44,672 nucleotides of DNA. It comes from Moorena sp. SS36440bin_2. GTDB lineage: Bacteria; Cyanobacteriota; Cyanobacteriia; Cyanobacteriales; Coleofasciculaceae. Made by a program: the position numbers and the translations under genes. The notes under the pieces were generated by a model, which worked only from the letters and a program-made list of their open reading frames with translations, was not told where the DNA came from and did no database searches. Position 1 is the first letter of the stretch, and each line of letters begins with the position of its first letter. Positions 17,595 through 27,149 of this stretch are shown piece after piece. The stretch lies in contig WTKN01000060.1 in the NCBI GenBank assembly GCA_011524395.1, positions 1-44,672 on the forward strand, written 5' to 3'.

Positions 17595-17914
17595 TCACCA
17601 GCCAGATGATAACCAATCGAGAATCAGTGAATTTACTGACTCTGGGTTCTCGTCATGAGGGCAATGACCAGCCTTAGGAATCCCTACAAATTTTACCTCT
17701 TTACCTTGATGAGTCTGCTTTTGGAAGATGGTAGCACCAGAAATCGGTGTCCAAGGGTCTTCCTCTCCCCAAAGAATGAGTAGAGGACTTTGTAACTTCG
17801 GTAAAAGTTCACTAGGTGCAGGACCAGGAGGAGCAGTAAGAACTGATGCAAATACCTTTTGAGCACCGGGATCACAAGCAGGCTGGTAAATTAACTCTAC
17901 AAGTTCCTCTGTAA
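17595..17914 (-). pseudogene. Alpha/beta hydrolase, C-terminal fragment (disrupted by MITE)
   Basis: This fragment encodes the end of an alpha/beta-fold hydrolase: ELVELIYQPACDPGAQKVFASV, the LLILWGEEDPWTP segment carrying the catalytic Asp, and the KAGHCPHDENPE segment carrying the catalytic His. An open frame extends into the inserted element, to 17927 (apparent start MRCTLTEE), but those first residues are encoded by the MITE and target duplication. Deleting 146 bp (138-bp element plus one 8-bp target copy) joins it in frame with the N-terminal fragment to give a 296-aa protein, normal for the cyanobacterial chlorophyllase/pheophytinase-like hydrolases. Confidence 0.88.
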
Positions 17915-18052
17915 GGGTGCATCTCACTTTTGCTATTTGACGCGGTGCTGCATTACGGGACAGACTGTCCCAAAACTTGCTATGGCTTGCGTCTTGGCGA
18001 GCCCGTCCCTAACACACCCTACCCCACTTTTTTACAAATATGAGATGCACCC
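17915..18052. mobile_element. 138-bp MITE with 12-bp terminal inverted repeats and 8-bp target duplication
   Basis: The ends are perfect inverted repeats: GGGTGCATCTCA (17915-17926) and TGAGATGCACCC (18041-18052). The element is flanked by direct 8-bp copies of CTCTGTAA (17907-17914 and 18053-18060), the target duplication. It encodes no transposase and would need one supplied in trans. Its core resembles another repeat in this window (40841-40920). The element and duplication interrupt an alpha/beta hydrolase gene, and their removal restores the frame exactly. Confidence 0.93.
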
Positions 18053-18631
18053 CTCTGTAATGGCATCTGAATCACAGTAGACTTGACGGAGGGTGCTCCG
18101 GATGCGATTTTTCTGGCGGATACGGTTAAACAGGAACGGTCCAAAGGTTGAAGAGTTCACTAATCTGGTAAAAGCTCCCATCACCAAGCGCAAAGGTAGA
18201 TTTAGCTCTTCAGGGCGGTGATTGAGTCCACCAGCACAGTTAATTAAGACACCACCAGCAGCAATCTCAGGATAGTTTGTTACCACCATCAGACTTAACA
18301 AAGCACCAATGGAATTACCGATAAATACCGTAGGTTCGTTGATGTAAGTATCCCAAAAGTCCTTTATTTGTTGTTGCCACAACTCTACGGTGTAGGATAG
18401 GACAGGTTTATCAGAACCTCCGAATCCCAGCAGATCAATGGCAAACACTCGATAACCCCCTGCAGCTAGGGCAGGAATATTCTTGCGCCAATGTCCAATC
18501 GATGCCCCAAAACCATGAACCAACAGTAAAGGCTTACCAGTCCCGATTACGGTGTATTGAATTTGGTGACTTTGCCAGTTCCAAACATGGTTTTCCCTAC
18601 TGTGGTAGGATATTAGTTCTTGTGTAGACAC
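18032..18631 (-). pseudogene. Alpha/beta hydrolase, N-terminal fragment (disrupted by MITE)
   Basis: The first two thirds of the hydrolase. The oxyanion-hole motif LLLVHGFGASIGHW is present near residue 36, and the nucleophile elbow GNSIGAL (family G-N-S-x-G) near residue 103, so the catalytic Ser is intact. The genuine sequence ends at QVYCDSDAITE; the last residues GCISYL and the stop come from the MITE. A truncated product without catalytic Asp and His would be inactive. The natural continuation is the fragment at 17595-17914. Sequence is otherwise undamaged, which points to a recent insertion. Confidence 0.88.
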
Positions 18632-19125
18632 AGATTTTTATTAACTTTAATTAACTTACTTATCTTCATATTATTAGACATTTAGGTACTAAGTTGATTC
18701 TCGATTGTAAATTAGTTGTCTTAGAGCTAATTTATAAAATAAATCTTAAGAGCTCAAATCCGTTGACAGATATGGATTTCAGGTAACAGGAGTAAAACTA
18801 CGCCTAAATCATGAAAGCCTTGCACCGCAATGGTTATAGCTCTATTTCCCAATCAGTTCTTCAATAGTTGTCTTAAAAGAGGATTAAACATTACCTAGCA
18901 AGGATTGATCAGGTCAAGGCTTCACTCTCACCTTTCCAATCCCAGAAGGCTCCCACTTAACCTGCCCTTGGTAAGTGGTAACACTGGGCATAGTATAGTT
19001 TTTGATTATAGTGACCTGAAAGCTAGAGCTGGTCATGATTTCGGGGCGCTTATTGCCCTCAAAAGGAGCAGTTTCTGTGGAGATGGAGGGGATGAAGGGG
19101 AGATTTTACTAGTCAGTATGATGAG
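18632..19125. other. Gap with no recognised gene
   Basis: About 490 bp between the hydrolase start and the rimM stop. A 74-codon plus frame (18905-19129) exists but shows no family features and overlaps the rimM stop. I see nothing else I can support. Confidence 0.4.
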
Positions 19126-19755
19126 TTAACGTTGATTGACTTCTAGTAAACCGGCAGGAGGCGTAATCTCAATCCGACCATTTTCAAGATCCACCACTGG
19201 CGCGATCGCTTTCACAAACGGAATCAACACCGTTGCTGGCTGTGGTTCCTTTTTAGCCTTGGATTGGCGTTTTTTGCTAGTTCGAGTAGGTGGTGGAGTT
19301 TCTGGCTGGGTTGGGGGCGCTTGCACTGGAGATTGCAATTTGACTTTCAAAAGGTCATTACCGGCTGGGATCACGTCTACGACTACCCCCACAGCTTCAC
19401 CAGTGAGTTGATTAAACACTTCAAGGTCAATCAAGTCTAGGATGTGATACTCATCTTCCTCTAACTCTGGGCGATCGCTGGCTGGTACCAACAGTTGATA
19501 ACCGCGCAACGCCTCTGCCTGATCCCGGTTGTCTACCCCCTTTAGCTGCACAACATATAACCCTTTAGCAGGGACAAAACGTCCCCAAAGTAATTCTACA
19601 GGTTGGGGTGGATTATCCCGGGGTGGTTTTAACCAGCGCTGTCCTGGCTCCTCAAACCTCTCGGGAAAGTCAGAACTGGGATAGACTCGCAAATCTCCTT
19701 TTAGCCCATGGGGGGAAACAATTCTACCGATTTCTAGCCAGTCGTCATTGGTCAT
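19126..19755 (-). CDS. rimM: Ribosome maturation factor RimM
   Basis: RimM helps assemble the 30S head and process 16S rRNA, with binding to protein S19. The N-terminal RimM domain (about 5-95) opens [21 protein letters not shown] (shown here only in part as the diagnostic [15 protein letters not shown]). The PRC-barrel part (about 100-205) contains [16 protein letters not shown]-like [12 protein letters not shown] and [21 protein letters not shown] Pro/Lys/Arg-rich insertion of about 34 residues (141-174) separates two strands of the PRC barrel; many bacterial RimM proteins lack it. Standing alone here, the gene has a hairpin about 60 bp upstream of its start. Confidence 0.93.
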   Translation of the reverse strand: MTNDDWLEIGRIVSPHGLKGDLRVYPSSDFPERFEEPGQRWLKPPRDNPPQPVELLWGRFVPAKGLYVVQLKGVDNRDQAEALRGYQLLVPASDRPELEEDEYHILDLIDLEVFNQLTGEAVGVVVDVIPAGNDLLKVKLQSPVQAPPTQPETPPPTRTSKKRQSKAKKEPQPATVLIPFVKAIAPVVDLENGRIEITPPAGLLEVNQR

Positions 19756-20402
19756 TTGAGCATTTTTAGGTAAGTTAAGTAAGCACTAAGGGCAAGGTAG
19801 TACCATCATCCCTAAAGGGGTCCGAGAGCGTGGATAGCGCGGACCTCTCATTTTATTTTATCCTGATTACCAGCATTTTGCTCAGAAAAAATAATAGAAA
19901 ACACACTAGATTTTCTATAGAAATTGTCTATAAATATCCAAAATAAAATCGATAAATATATCAGATTTTTTTTCATTAAAAATTGCTTATTAAATAACCA
20001 CTTACAACTATTAATTAGTATTGTTTTATAACAAATAATGTAACGAAATAAACTCTAAATTTGTTGTGATCTATAACCTAGATAATATGCCCATAATCAC
20101 AGGGCTTTTGGGCTTCTGAATTTTATTTAAAAACTCGTTTATAAACCTTATCGATGCTAACAGTCTAATTAGGGTTACTTCAATCAAGGCAATTGGCCAT
20201 TACCTCACCTTGGAGAGCTTAATAACTTTGTGCAAGTAATTGAGATTGTTCAGCTTCTCCTGATGCTGCTCGGCAATAGCACTGGACTGGGACAATTGTC
20301 TAGATTTGACCCAACCTCAGTCCTCAATCTTATCTTTGACTACATCATAAAGCTGATTTAAACTAAATTATTCCTTTATCATCATAAAAATTTACATACC
20401 AA
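19756..20402. other. AT-rich gap between rimM and ABC exporter
   Basis: A 647-bp gap. Near its left side is a hairpin with arms AGGGGTCCG (19816-19824) and CGGACCTCT (19840-19848), which could be in the rimM leader. The part from about 19860 to 20100 is very AT-rich. No gene is seen. Promoters for rimM (leftward) and the exporter (rightward) should be here. Confidence 0.4.
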
Positions 20403-22259
20403 ATGTTTAGCTATTTGTCAAACTTTTTATACATTCTCGGAGAAAGAAAACTCCGACTTATCCCTCTTTTGTTATTAATCTTACTAACCTCCCTGCTGGA
20501 TACTGTAGGTATTGGACTTGTCGGGCCATTTATGGGCTTAGCTACTAACCCAAGGTTGATTGAACTAAATTCTGGGTTGGATTGGGTTTATGTCAAGTTA
20601 GGTTTAACTTCTGAAGTTCAGTTTATTGCCTTACTAGGTTTCATCATTATTGTTGCCTTCTGGACTAAATCCTTATTAAGTTTCCAAGCTCAAAAATATA
20701 TCTTTCAATTTAGCTTTACTCAATACGGTGAACTATCATCAAATTTGCTCCATGCTTACTTGGTAGCACCTTACACATTTCATCTTCGGAAAAATACGGC
20801 TTTTTTAATCAACACGGTTTTGGAAGACTCTGGAGTTTTTAGTGTAAAATTCATGATTCCTTTCCTAAAAACCGTAGCTAGTTTTATTATTATAGTATTT
20901 TTAGTTGTTTTACTAATAATCACCGATCCAATCGCAACAATCACTCTAGCTTTTATTTTACTAATTCCCTTGGGTATTATCTACCAATTTAAAGACAAAA
21001 TTTCCGAATGGGGACAAAAAGTATCTCAATCTAAGGAGGAAATGATTCGCATCATTAATCATAGCCTTGGAGGACTAAAAGAAACACGAATTATTGGTTG
21101 CGAATCTTATTTTGAAATGCAAATGACTGATCAAGTCGATCAACTGGTTAATGGCATGACATCATTTCATACGTTTCAAGCTTTGCCTCGCATTATAATT
21201 GAAGCGATTTTAGTGACATTTTTAGTAGCTTTTGTATCTATAGTCTTAGTCTTTAACCTTGGCACAGAAAATATTATCCAAGTTTTAGGTATTTTTGCTT
21301 TGGCTTCCGTGCGTATGATTCCAGCATTTAGTCATTTAACATCTAATATTGCTTTGATGCGAAACTCCAGCTATTCGATTAATAAAATATACTTGGATTT
21401 AAAAGAGTTAGAAGACATTGAAGGAGAAGAAATTTGTGATCCTACATATTTATCATATTTATCTTCCCTATCCAAGGCTAATACTCGTTCAGATAAATTC
21501 AGGGAATTTGTAAAGTCTATTGACGTTAATAGAAGTCTATCACCGGAGGATAATCAGATTGAAATTGAGAGAATTACCTACCGCTATCCCAAGGTTTTAG
21601 ACCCTACTATTATGAACATATCTTTGACTATCAAAAAAGGTCAATCTATTGCTTTAGTCGGTAAATCAGGCTCAGGTAAAACAACATTAGTTGATGTTAT
21701 TTTAGGTCTATTAGCACCTGAAAGTGGTAACATTAGGTACAAAGGTAAATCGATATATAATAATCTCCGTTCCTGGCAAAATTTAATTGGCTATATCCCA
21801 CAGTCGATTTTTCTCATAGATGACACAATCGAAGGAAATATTGCTTTTGGTGTTCCAAAGCATTTGATTGATCGAGAACGACTATATCAGGCTATCCAAT
21901 CTGCTCAACTTGCGGAGTTTGTTGAGCAATTGCCTGAGGGAGTTAACTCTGTTGTTGGTGAACGGGGAGTTCGTTTATCTGGTGGTCAACGTCAGCGGAT
22001 AGGAATTGCTCGCGCACTTTACCATCAGAGGGAAATTTTAGTCCTAGATGAGGCGACTTCGGCACTAGATAATGAAACTGAATACTTGGTTAATGAAGCA
22101 ATTAAATCGTTAAATGGCACTAAAACGATGATTATTATTGCCCACCGTCTTTCCACTATTGAACATTGTGATTGTATCTATTTACTCGATCAAGGTCGTT
22201 TAGTGAAGTCAGGTAATTATGAAGACATTATTTTAAATGAACAAAGCTTTAATTTTTGA
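20403..22259 (+). CDS. ABC exporter, fused membrane and ATPase domains (PglK/HepA-like)
   Basis: A 618-aa half-transporter. The membrane domain (about 1-330) has six predicted helices, beginning LIPLLLLILLTSLLDTVGIG; the loop at 340-390 is charged. The ATPase domain (about 388-615) has Walker A GKSGSGKTT, signature LSGGQRQRIGIARAL, Walker B ILVLDEATSALD and H-loop IIAHRLSTIE. The sequence resembles exporters of lipid-linked sugars (PglK) or cyanobacterial polysaccharide (HepA); the substrate is an inference. The gene and its upstream region are more AT-rich than the neighbours, suggesting transfer. No glycosyltransferases are adjacent. No clear ribosome site precedes ATG 20403. Confidence 0.85.
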   Translation: MFSYLSNFLYILGERKLRLIPLLLLILLTSLLDTVGIGLVGPFMGLATNPRLIELNSGLDWVYVKLGLTSEVQFIALLGFIIIVAFWTKSLLSFQAQKYIFQFSFTQYGELSSNLLHAYLVAPYTFHLRKNTAFLINTVLEDSGVFSVKFMIPFLKTVASFIIIVFLVVLLIITDPIATITLAFILLIPLGIIYQFKDKISEWGQKVSQSKEEMIRIINHSLGGLKETRIIGCESYFEMQMTDQVDQLVNGMTSFHTFQALPRIIIEAILVTFLVAFVSIVLVFNLGTENIIQVLGIFALASVRMIPAFSHLTSNIALMRNSSYSINKIYLDLKELEDIEGEEICDPTYLSYLSSLSKANTRSDKFREFVKSIDVNRSLSPEDNQIEIERITYRYPKVLDPTIMNISLTIKKGQSIALVGKSGSGKTTLVDVILGLLAPESGNIRYKGKSIYNNLRSWQNLIGYIPQSIFLIDDTIEGNIAFGVPKHLIDRERLYQAIQSAQLAEFVEQLPEGVNSVVGERGVRLSGGQRQRIGIARALYHQREILVLDEATSALDNETEYLVNEAIKSLNGTKTMIIIAHRLSTIEHCDCIYLLDQGRLVKSGNYEDIILNEQSFNF

Positions 22260-22388
22260 ATTGGAAAGATGCAGGAGCAGGTTAGTTATAGCAATTCTAT
22301 CTCCCATGAGGTACAAATATATCCCCATAAATCTCCCTTAAAAAGGGTGATTTCAGCTGCAATATCAAACCTACTCCTACATGAATTA

Positions 22389-22838
22389 CTAGCTTAATTT
22401 TACCAAAACTAAATTATCTTCTTCCTTGGTTTCATAGCTTGTCAAGGGTTTGTCTGCAGGTCCTTTTGTTACTTTGCCATCTAAATCAAACTTAGAACCG
22501 TGGCAAGGACAGTTAAATATCTTGTCCTCTTGCTTCCAATCCACGCTACAACCTTGGTGAGGACACCTAGGGTTCACGGCAACAAGACTATTGTTGCTCA
22601 GATTACGCACGACTAGAATATCTGCTATCTTGTCGGTAATTTTGCCTTTTTCCTCTAACTCCTGCACTGTGCCAACGGCTTGGAATCCATCTTCTCGCAC
22701 CGATTTATCAATCTTAGGACTTGTATTTTCTGTTGCTTTTGGGGGAGTTGGATCAGTACTACAGGCAGCTAATGCTACTGGTAGATAAGTAGCCAATGCA
22801 CCAACACCAAACCAGCCCATAAATTCACGACGATCCAT
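22389..22838 (-). CDS. Rieske [2Fe-2S] lipoprotein, bc-complex type
   Basis: A 149-aa Rieske protein. The N-terminus has a twin-arginine pattern (DRREFMGWFG) and a lipobox LAAC (Cys about 26), so it is probably exported folded and lipid-anchored. The cluster ligands are C92-x-H94 (CPHQGC) and C110-x2-H113 (CPCHGS), with the extra Cys pair C97/C112 that forms the disulfide in bc1/b6f Rieske proteins. It is shorter than PetC and has a Pro/Thr/Lys linker in place of the membrane helix region. It lies at the downstream end of the cytochrome-maturation/multiheme cluster, so it may serve that chain rather than cytochrome b6f. Confidence 0.87.
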   Translation of the reverse strand: MDRREFMGWFGVGALATYLPVALAACSTDPTPPKATENTSPKIDKSVREDGFQAVGTVQELEEKGKITDKIADILVVRNLSNNSLVAVNPRCPHQGCSVDWKQEDKIFNCPCHGSKFDLDGKVTKGPADKPLTSYETKEEDNLVLVKLS

Positions 22839-22928
22839 AGTACACCTCTATGTGGCAAACGATTTATTTTAATAATAAACCATAAACGATTAATATAATG
22901 TGGGGTTGAACACTTATAAATATTAGAA

Positions 22929-22962
22929 TAGGGAACAGGTAATAGGGAACAGGGAACAGGGG
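22929..22962. repeat. 7-bp tandem repeat (GGGAACA type)
   Basis: Degenerate tandem copies of GGGAACA with interspersed GTAATA. This is the complementary form of the array at 23167-23222. Such heptamer arrays are common between genes in filamentous cyanobacteria. Confidence 0.8.
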
Positions 22963-23166
22963 ATGATTAGGGAGATTACCTACTATAATAAAGCTATATT
23001 TTTTTATAATTTATTATCTAAACTTGATCTAATCTCATCTATAAAATCAGGGATTTTTAATCGAAAGTATTATCAGCTAATTTAGCTGGATAATATCTTG
23101 GTCATTAGTTGGCATTTGGCCTTTTAATAGCAATCCTAAATCAATTAGGATAATGTTTGTTGCCTA

Positions 23167-23222
23167 CTCCCTGCTCCCTGCTCCCTGCTCCCTGTTCCCT
23201 GTTCCGCTGTTCCCTATTCCCT
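23167..23222. repeat. 7-bp tandem repeat (CTCCCTG/TTCCCTG)
   Basis: Four CTCCCTG units (23167-23194), then TTCCCTG and variant units up to the TTCCC at 23222. It lies just after the stop of the CcsA-like gene. Confidence 0.85.
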
Positions 23223-23247
23223 TTGCTCAAGTTAGTTTTAATTAATT

Positions 23248-24972
23248 TTAATTATCTTTAGCCATAACCGGTTGGTTTGGACTCAATTGTTTCACTATAT
23301 TTTCACTAGATTTAGAGAACAACCAACGGTTATGTCTGGTAGCGGCAGCTGCTACAAATAATAAGTCTAAACCAACTAGGGTACCGACAATTAATTCTGA
23401 GCCACCAGTGCTAAAACCATAACTGTGTAAACCAGTACCGAGAACAAAGTTAACGCCATACCAAGCCATCAACACAGCATTAAAACAAATTACACTAATG
23501 ACTGCCATCCCAAAGTCTGCTAACCATCCTACCAGACGACCATGTAAGGGGACTATGTAACACATTAGGGCAATCAACGCCCAGGTTTCTTTGGGGTCCC
23601 AACCCCAGAAGCGACCCCAGGAGAAGTGAGCCCAAATCCCACCGAGAATAATGCCAGTAGTGAGCAGTAAAACACCAATTTGTAGTACTCGATAGTTGAA
23701 TTTTGATAGATTGGAAATTCGTTGAAAGGATTGGGGAGCAACTAGATAATGTCCTAGAATAATATGTCCTAATCCCATTGCTAATGCAAAACTAGCATAG
23801 CTGAGGGTAATGGTGGGAACGTGGATACTTAGCCAAAAGTTGTCTCGTAGTACTGGTACAAGGGGGGCAATACTTGGATCTAGGACGGCTGGAAGACTGT
23901 CTGCTAGAAGTAGACAAAGGATTGATAAAGGAGCAGCGGCTAACAGATAGTATTTTGCTCGGTAGATTAGTTCAAATACTAGGGCGATGGCGGCTATCCC
24001 AAATCCAACCCACACTACGGATTCATACATATTGGTGACTGGGGGACGTCCGGCAATTTCCATGCGGGTGATAAAGCCGTAGCCTTGGATGAAAAGACCT
24101 GTGAGGAAAATTCCTACTGCACCTGAGTAGAGGTCTAATTGCTTGAAGGATAATCCTAATAACAGGACTAGTAATGCGATCGCATAAATTTTCCAGGCTT
24201 TACTAAAGGGGCGAAAACTAGAGAAGTTAACTTCCCGTTGCAGCACGGAATCCTTGGGGTAAATGTCAGGGCTAAGAGCCGCTAACTCCTGATGTAGTGT
24301 TTCCGCGACTTGCCCAACTTCAACAGTAGTCAGTAGGGGATCTAAACGATAGGCTTGTTTGAGTGTTTGATAACTTTGCTGTAGAGGGGTAATTTGTTCG
24401 TTGGTGTAATACTGTTGCGATTGAGGTATGCTTACCCAAGTGCCTTTACTCTCGCTGGGATGGGGAACTAGGGGTAGGGTATCAGTACCTACGGTGCGTA
24501 ACATTAATGCCAGTCTGTCTTCTATGGTCAGGGCTTCTCGTTCGTCTCTAGTCAGCTCAATGTTGTCCGCTTCTTTTTGATTGGCTTCCAGAACGATGGC
24601 ACCTAGGTTGGAACTGACTAATTCTGCGAAGGAGAAGTATTTTCGTTCTAGGTCAAGACCAATTTTTTCTTTGAGGGGGCGGTAGGTCAGCAGAATGAAA
24701 GGTTCTTGGTTCCAGTCTCGGTTATTAAACCATAGGGATAGGTAGCTTTGGAGATAGTTGAGGCTTTGATTGTTTTCTAGGCGGTAGTTAGTTGAACCGT
24801 GGATTTTGGCTACGGTTTCTCGGGCTACGGTGTCTAAGGGTTTTTTGCGCCCATCCAGTTGGACGGCTAGGGTTTGTAAGGGGTCTAGGGGTGATGGTTG
24901 GAGTTGGGTTGGAGGTATGATTAGGATTAGGATTCCGAGACAGAGTCCGATTAGGAGTTGGAGTGGTTTCAT
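23248..24972 (-). CDS. System II cytochrome c maturation protein CcsA/ResC-like, N-terminally extended
   Basis: A 574-aa membrane protein of the heme-handling family. The C-terminal half (about 280-560) contains the tryptophan-rich WWD region: WAHFSWGRFWGWDPKETWAL, followed by conserved His-bearing helices (CYIVPLHGRL) and the segment GVNFVLGTGLHSYGF. This half corresponds to an ordinary CcsA. The N-terminal extension (about 30-260) includes LAVQLDGRKKPLDTVARE, a pattern I associate with CcsA proteins found beside multiheme cytochromes in other phyla. With the ResB-like partner upstream it would export heme and attach it to apocytochromes. The housekeeping cyanobacterial CcsA is probably elsewhere. 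Confidence 0.85.
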   Translation of the reverse strand: MKPLQLLIGLCLGILILIIPPTQLQPSPLDPLQTLAVQLDGRKKPLDTVARETVAKIHGSTNYRLENNQSLNYLQSYLSLWFNNRDWNQEPFILLTYRPLKEKIGLDLERKYFSFAELVSSNLGAIVLEANQKEADNIELTRDEREALTIEDRLALMLRTVGTDTLPLVPHPSESKGTWVSIPQSQQYYTNEQITPLQQSYQTLKQAYRLDPLLTTVEVGQVAETLHQELAALSPDIYPKDSVLQREVNFSSFRPFSKAWKIYAIALLVLLLGLSFKQLDLYSGAVGIFLTGLFIQGYGFITRMEIAGRPPVTNMYESVVWVGFGIAAIALVFELIYRAKYYLLAAAPLSILCLLLADSLPAVLDPSIAPLVPVLRDNFWLSIHVPTITLSYASFALAMGLGHIILGHYLVAPQSFQRISNLSKFNYRVLQIGVLLLTTGIILGGIWAHFSWGRFWGWDPKETWALIALMCYIVPLHGRLVGWLADFGMAVISVICFNAVLMAWYGVNFVLGTGLHSYGFSTGGSELIVGTLVGLDLLFVAAAATRHNRWLFSKSSENIVKQLSPNQPVMAKDN

Positions 24973-25033
24973 CAGAGGACAGGAGTAAAAGCTAAACAGA
25001 AGTAAACGCTAATCTGAACTAGAACAAAGTATG

Positions 25034-26809
25034 CTAGGGGGAATGATAGTACAAGGGAACTCCGGACTCCTCTGGCTGGCGGCGCAGTTTTTTAGCTATC
25101 CCTCGACCATAGAACATGATGGTGATCCCACCGATTACTAGACCGGAGCCTGTCCAGGTTAAACCAGTTACCCAGGCTGGTTCTCGCTTGATTTGTAGGG
25201 TTGATTGTTTTAAGTCACCGGGATTCCAGGAAGCTTGGGCTATTTTCCAGCCTTGATACCAGGTGGGATGGTTCATCCAAACGTTGCGGTGGGAAATGAC
25301 ATGGTGATCCCGGTCTTCGAGCCGGATTTTGCTAGTCCACATAGCAACGGAATCACTGCCTTCATTGCGTTCTACGATGAAGTCTTCTAATGCGATCGCA
25401 AATGGCAGTTGCAAGAGTTTGGGACTAAAGGCAGCAAAGATTTCTCCTGTTGGTTCGTTAATCGTAGTCGGTTCGCCCCAGGGTAACCAGGTTTCGGTTC
25501 CGGTTTCGGTGCTGACTAATAAAGCTGGTACTCCCTTAACCGTTGGGTCAAATACAGGTATGACCTCACGATTAATTTTGCCATGGGGAATATACTCGTC
25601 TAGGGTAATTTGGAAGTCTGCCCAACCGGGACTTACAGCTTCTCCAACCTCTAAACTCCCAGATTTAAATCCTTTCGAGGAATGGGCAGCATAGAATAGC
25701 TGACCTGATTGAGTAACGATCACCCGGAAATAATCCTGTGATTGCTGGGGTTGAATGTTATAGCTAATCTCAATTCCTTCTAGGGGTTGTCCTGATACCA
25801 CTGAACGAATTGGGGGAAAGTTTTCCTTTCCAAACACAAACCAGCGTTCAAGCCCTTCTGGTGTGGATACCTCTAACTGTACTGCGGGATTTCTCAGTTG
25901 TTGGGAGGCCGTGGTCGGTTGGTTGTTGGCGTCTAGTCGGAAATCCGGCCAAAAATCAACGACTTTGAGTGAGGAGTCTGGGGCTTGGGATGACAGAGCT
26001 TCTTTTATATCGATAATCTCTGTATTTATATTGTCCCTTTCTTTTGACGTTACCTCGATGCTTCCCCAAGGACTCAGGTTTTGTTCTTCAGGAGGGGATA
26101 GCAGAGATTTTCCTTTTCCTGTCGCTACCGTATCTACCTGAATAATTTCTAATTCAGCTGGCCCAATCCCTACTTTGCTATAGGCTACTGGGGCTACAGC
26201 TAAATAGCGCTCTAGGGTTTGCCCCATGCGATCGCTTTTCAAGCGTAATCGCACTGCTGGATTATCTACTGCTAAATTATCTGCCGTTGCCCCTTCCGTA
26301 AAACTGACTGTTTTGATGGTGTTGTCGCTGTAGCCTACCAAAGACAATTTACCAATTTGCTTGGGCATGACTGAACCATCTGGCTTGATCAATACATCAG
26401 CCTGCTGCAACTCTGATGATGGTGTCATCACTTCCAACAATTCCCCTTCAACCCGAATCTGATTGCTCGAAGCCGTATCGGTGCGCAAAGGTAACATGCC
26501 CTCTACACCTAAGTGGATTACAGCGGCTGAACCAGCGATAATTATGATGATACCAAGATGGGTCAGAGCAAAGCCGAGTTTACGCGCACCTCGCCAGGGA
26601 TAGCGATACAGAGCTGAGACCGCTAAGTTGAGCGCTAGTAGGAACATTAAGGCTCCAAACCAGGGACTTTTGTAAATCTCCTGTTGCACGGTAGTTGACC
26701 CGACCTGAGATTCGTAAAACGTCGCCCCAATTAAGATAGCGACAATCATACTAAGTAAAGGGACAGCTAGTTTAATCGAGCCAATAAATTTCAAGGTATG
26801 CTCAAGCAT
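25034..26809 (-). CDS. ResB/CcsB-like cytochrome c maturation protein
   Basis: A protein of 591 aa from ATG 26809 (MLEHTLKFIGSIKLAVPLLS); a TTG at 26842 would add 11 weakly plausible residues. Features of ResB/Ccs1: N-terminal membrane helices (about 10-100) including LVGATFYES-like IGATFYESQVGSTTVQQ and FALTHLGIIIIIAG with the conserved His, a large periplasmic/lumenal domain (about 110-545) and a C-terminal helix near 560-580. ResB and CcsA form the system II heme lyase, which needs the apocytochrome Cys pair reduced, fitting the thioredoxin-like gene upstream. The CcsA-like gene follows 61 bp downstream, so the two are likely one operon. Confidence 0.87.
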   Translation of the reverse strand: MLEHTLKFIGSIKLAVPLLSMIVAILIGATFYESQVGSTTVQQEIYKSPWFGALMFLLALNLAVSALYRYPWRGARKLGFALTHLGIIIIIAGSAAVIHLGVEGMLPLRTDTASSNQIRVEGELLEVMTPSSELQQADVLIKPDGSVMPKQIGKLSLVGYSDNTIKTVSFTEGATADNLAVDNPAVRLRLKSDRMGQTLERYLAVAPVAYSKVGIGPAELEIIQVDTVATGKGKSLLSPPEEQNLSPWGSIEVTSKERDNINTEIIDIKEALSSQAPDSSLKVVDFWPDFRLDANNQPTTASQQLRNPAVQLEVSTPEGLERWFVFGKENFPPIRSVVSGQPLEGIEISYNIQPQQSQDYFRVIVTQSGQLFYAAHSSKGFKSGSLEVGEAVSPGWADFQITLDEYIPHGKINREVIPVFDPTVKGVPALLVSTETGTETWLPWGEPTTINEPTGEIFAAFSPKLLQLPFAIALEDFIVERNEGSDSVAMWTSKIRLEDRDHHVISHRNVWMNHPTWYQGWKIAQASWNPGDLKQSTLQIKREPAWVTGLTWTGSGLVIGGITIMFYGRGIAKKLRRQPEESGVPLYYHSP

Positions 26810-26856
26810 ATATAGCAGTTCTAAAATAGGTGAGGTACACAATAAGTTTGGTATTT

Positions 26857-26892
26857 TAGGGAATAGGGAATGGGAAAACGGTAATAGGGAAT
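26857..26892. repeat. Degenerate 7-bp repeat (GGGAATA type)
   Basis: About four imperfect GGGAATA/GGGAAT units upstream of the ResB-like gene. Same repeat family as 22929-22962. Confidence 0.6.
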
Positions 26893-27149
26893 ATCAAAAT
26901 CGGAAGTGGTAAAAAATTTTGTGTACCACATTACTATCAGAACTACTATATCAACTTTTGAATCTTAAAGGTGTACTCAATTAGTCTACTAATAGTCTAC
27001 TAAATTAAACATTGCTAAACGGTTGCGTAAACGCGATCGCTAACATCATACTTCGATACTGGTCATAAAGCGCGTCTGTCCACAATTTCCCATCTGTCAG
27101 GAATTGTGATTAACACCAGACCCAATCCAGATCACGTTTGAGGTTCTCT
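26893..27149. other. Divergent promoter region, ResB / pentapeptide protein
   Basis: With the repeat to its left this is a 340-bp gap between divergent genes. It contains an HIP1-type site (gcgatcgc near 27030) and a ribosome site GAGG (27140-27143) for the pentapeptide gene. No other gene is visible. Confidence 0.4.

Larger units (their letters stand above)
22839..23247. other. Gap framed by opposed 7-bp repeat arrays
   Basis: A 409-bp gap without a gene. It contains a GGGAACA-type array (22929-22962) and a CTCCCTG/TTCCCTG array (23167-23222). The two are related in inverted orientation, so a transcript could fold them together. No other feature is visible. Confidence 0.5.

Noticed and set aside
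18905-19129. 74-codon plus-strand frame before rimM
   Set aside because: No ribosome site, no family resemblance, overlaps the rimM stop.
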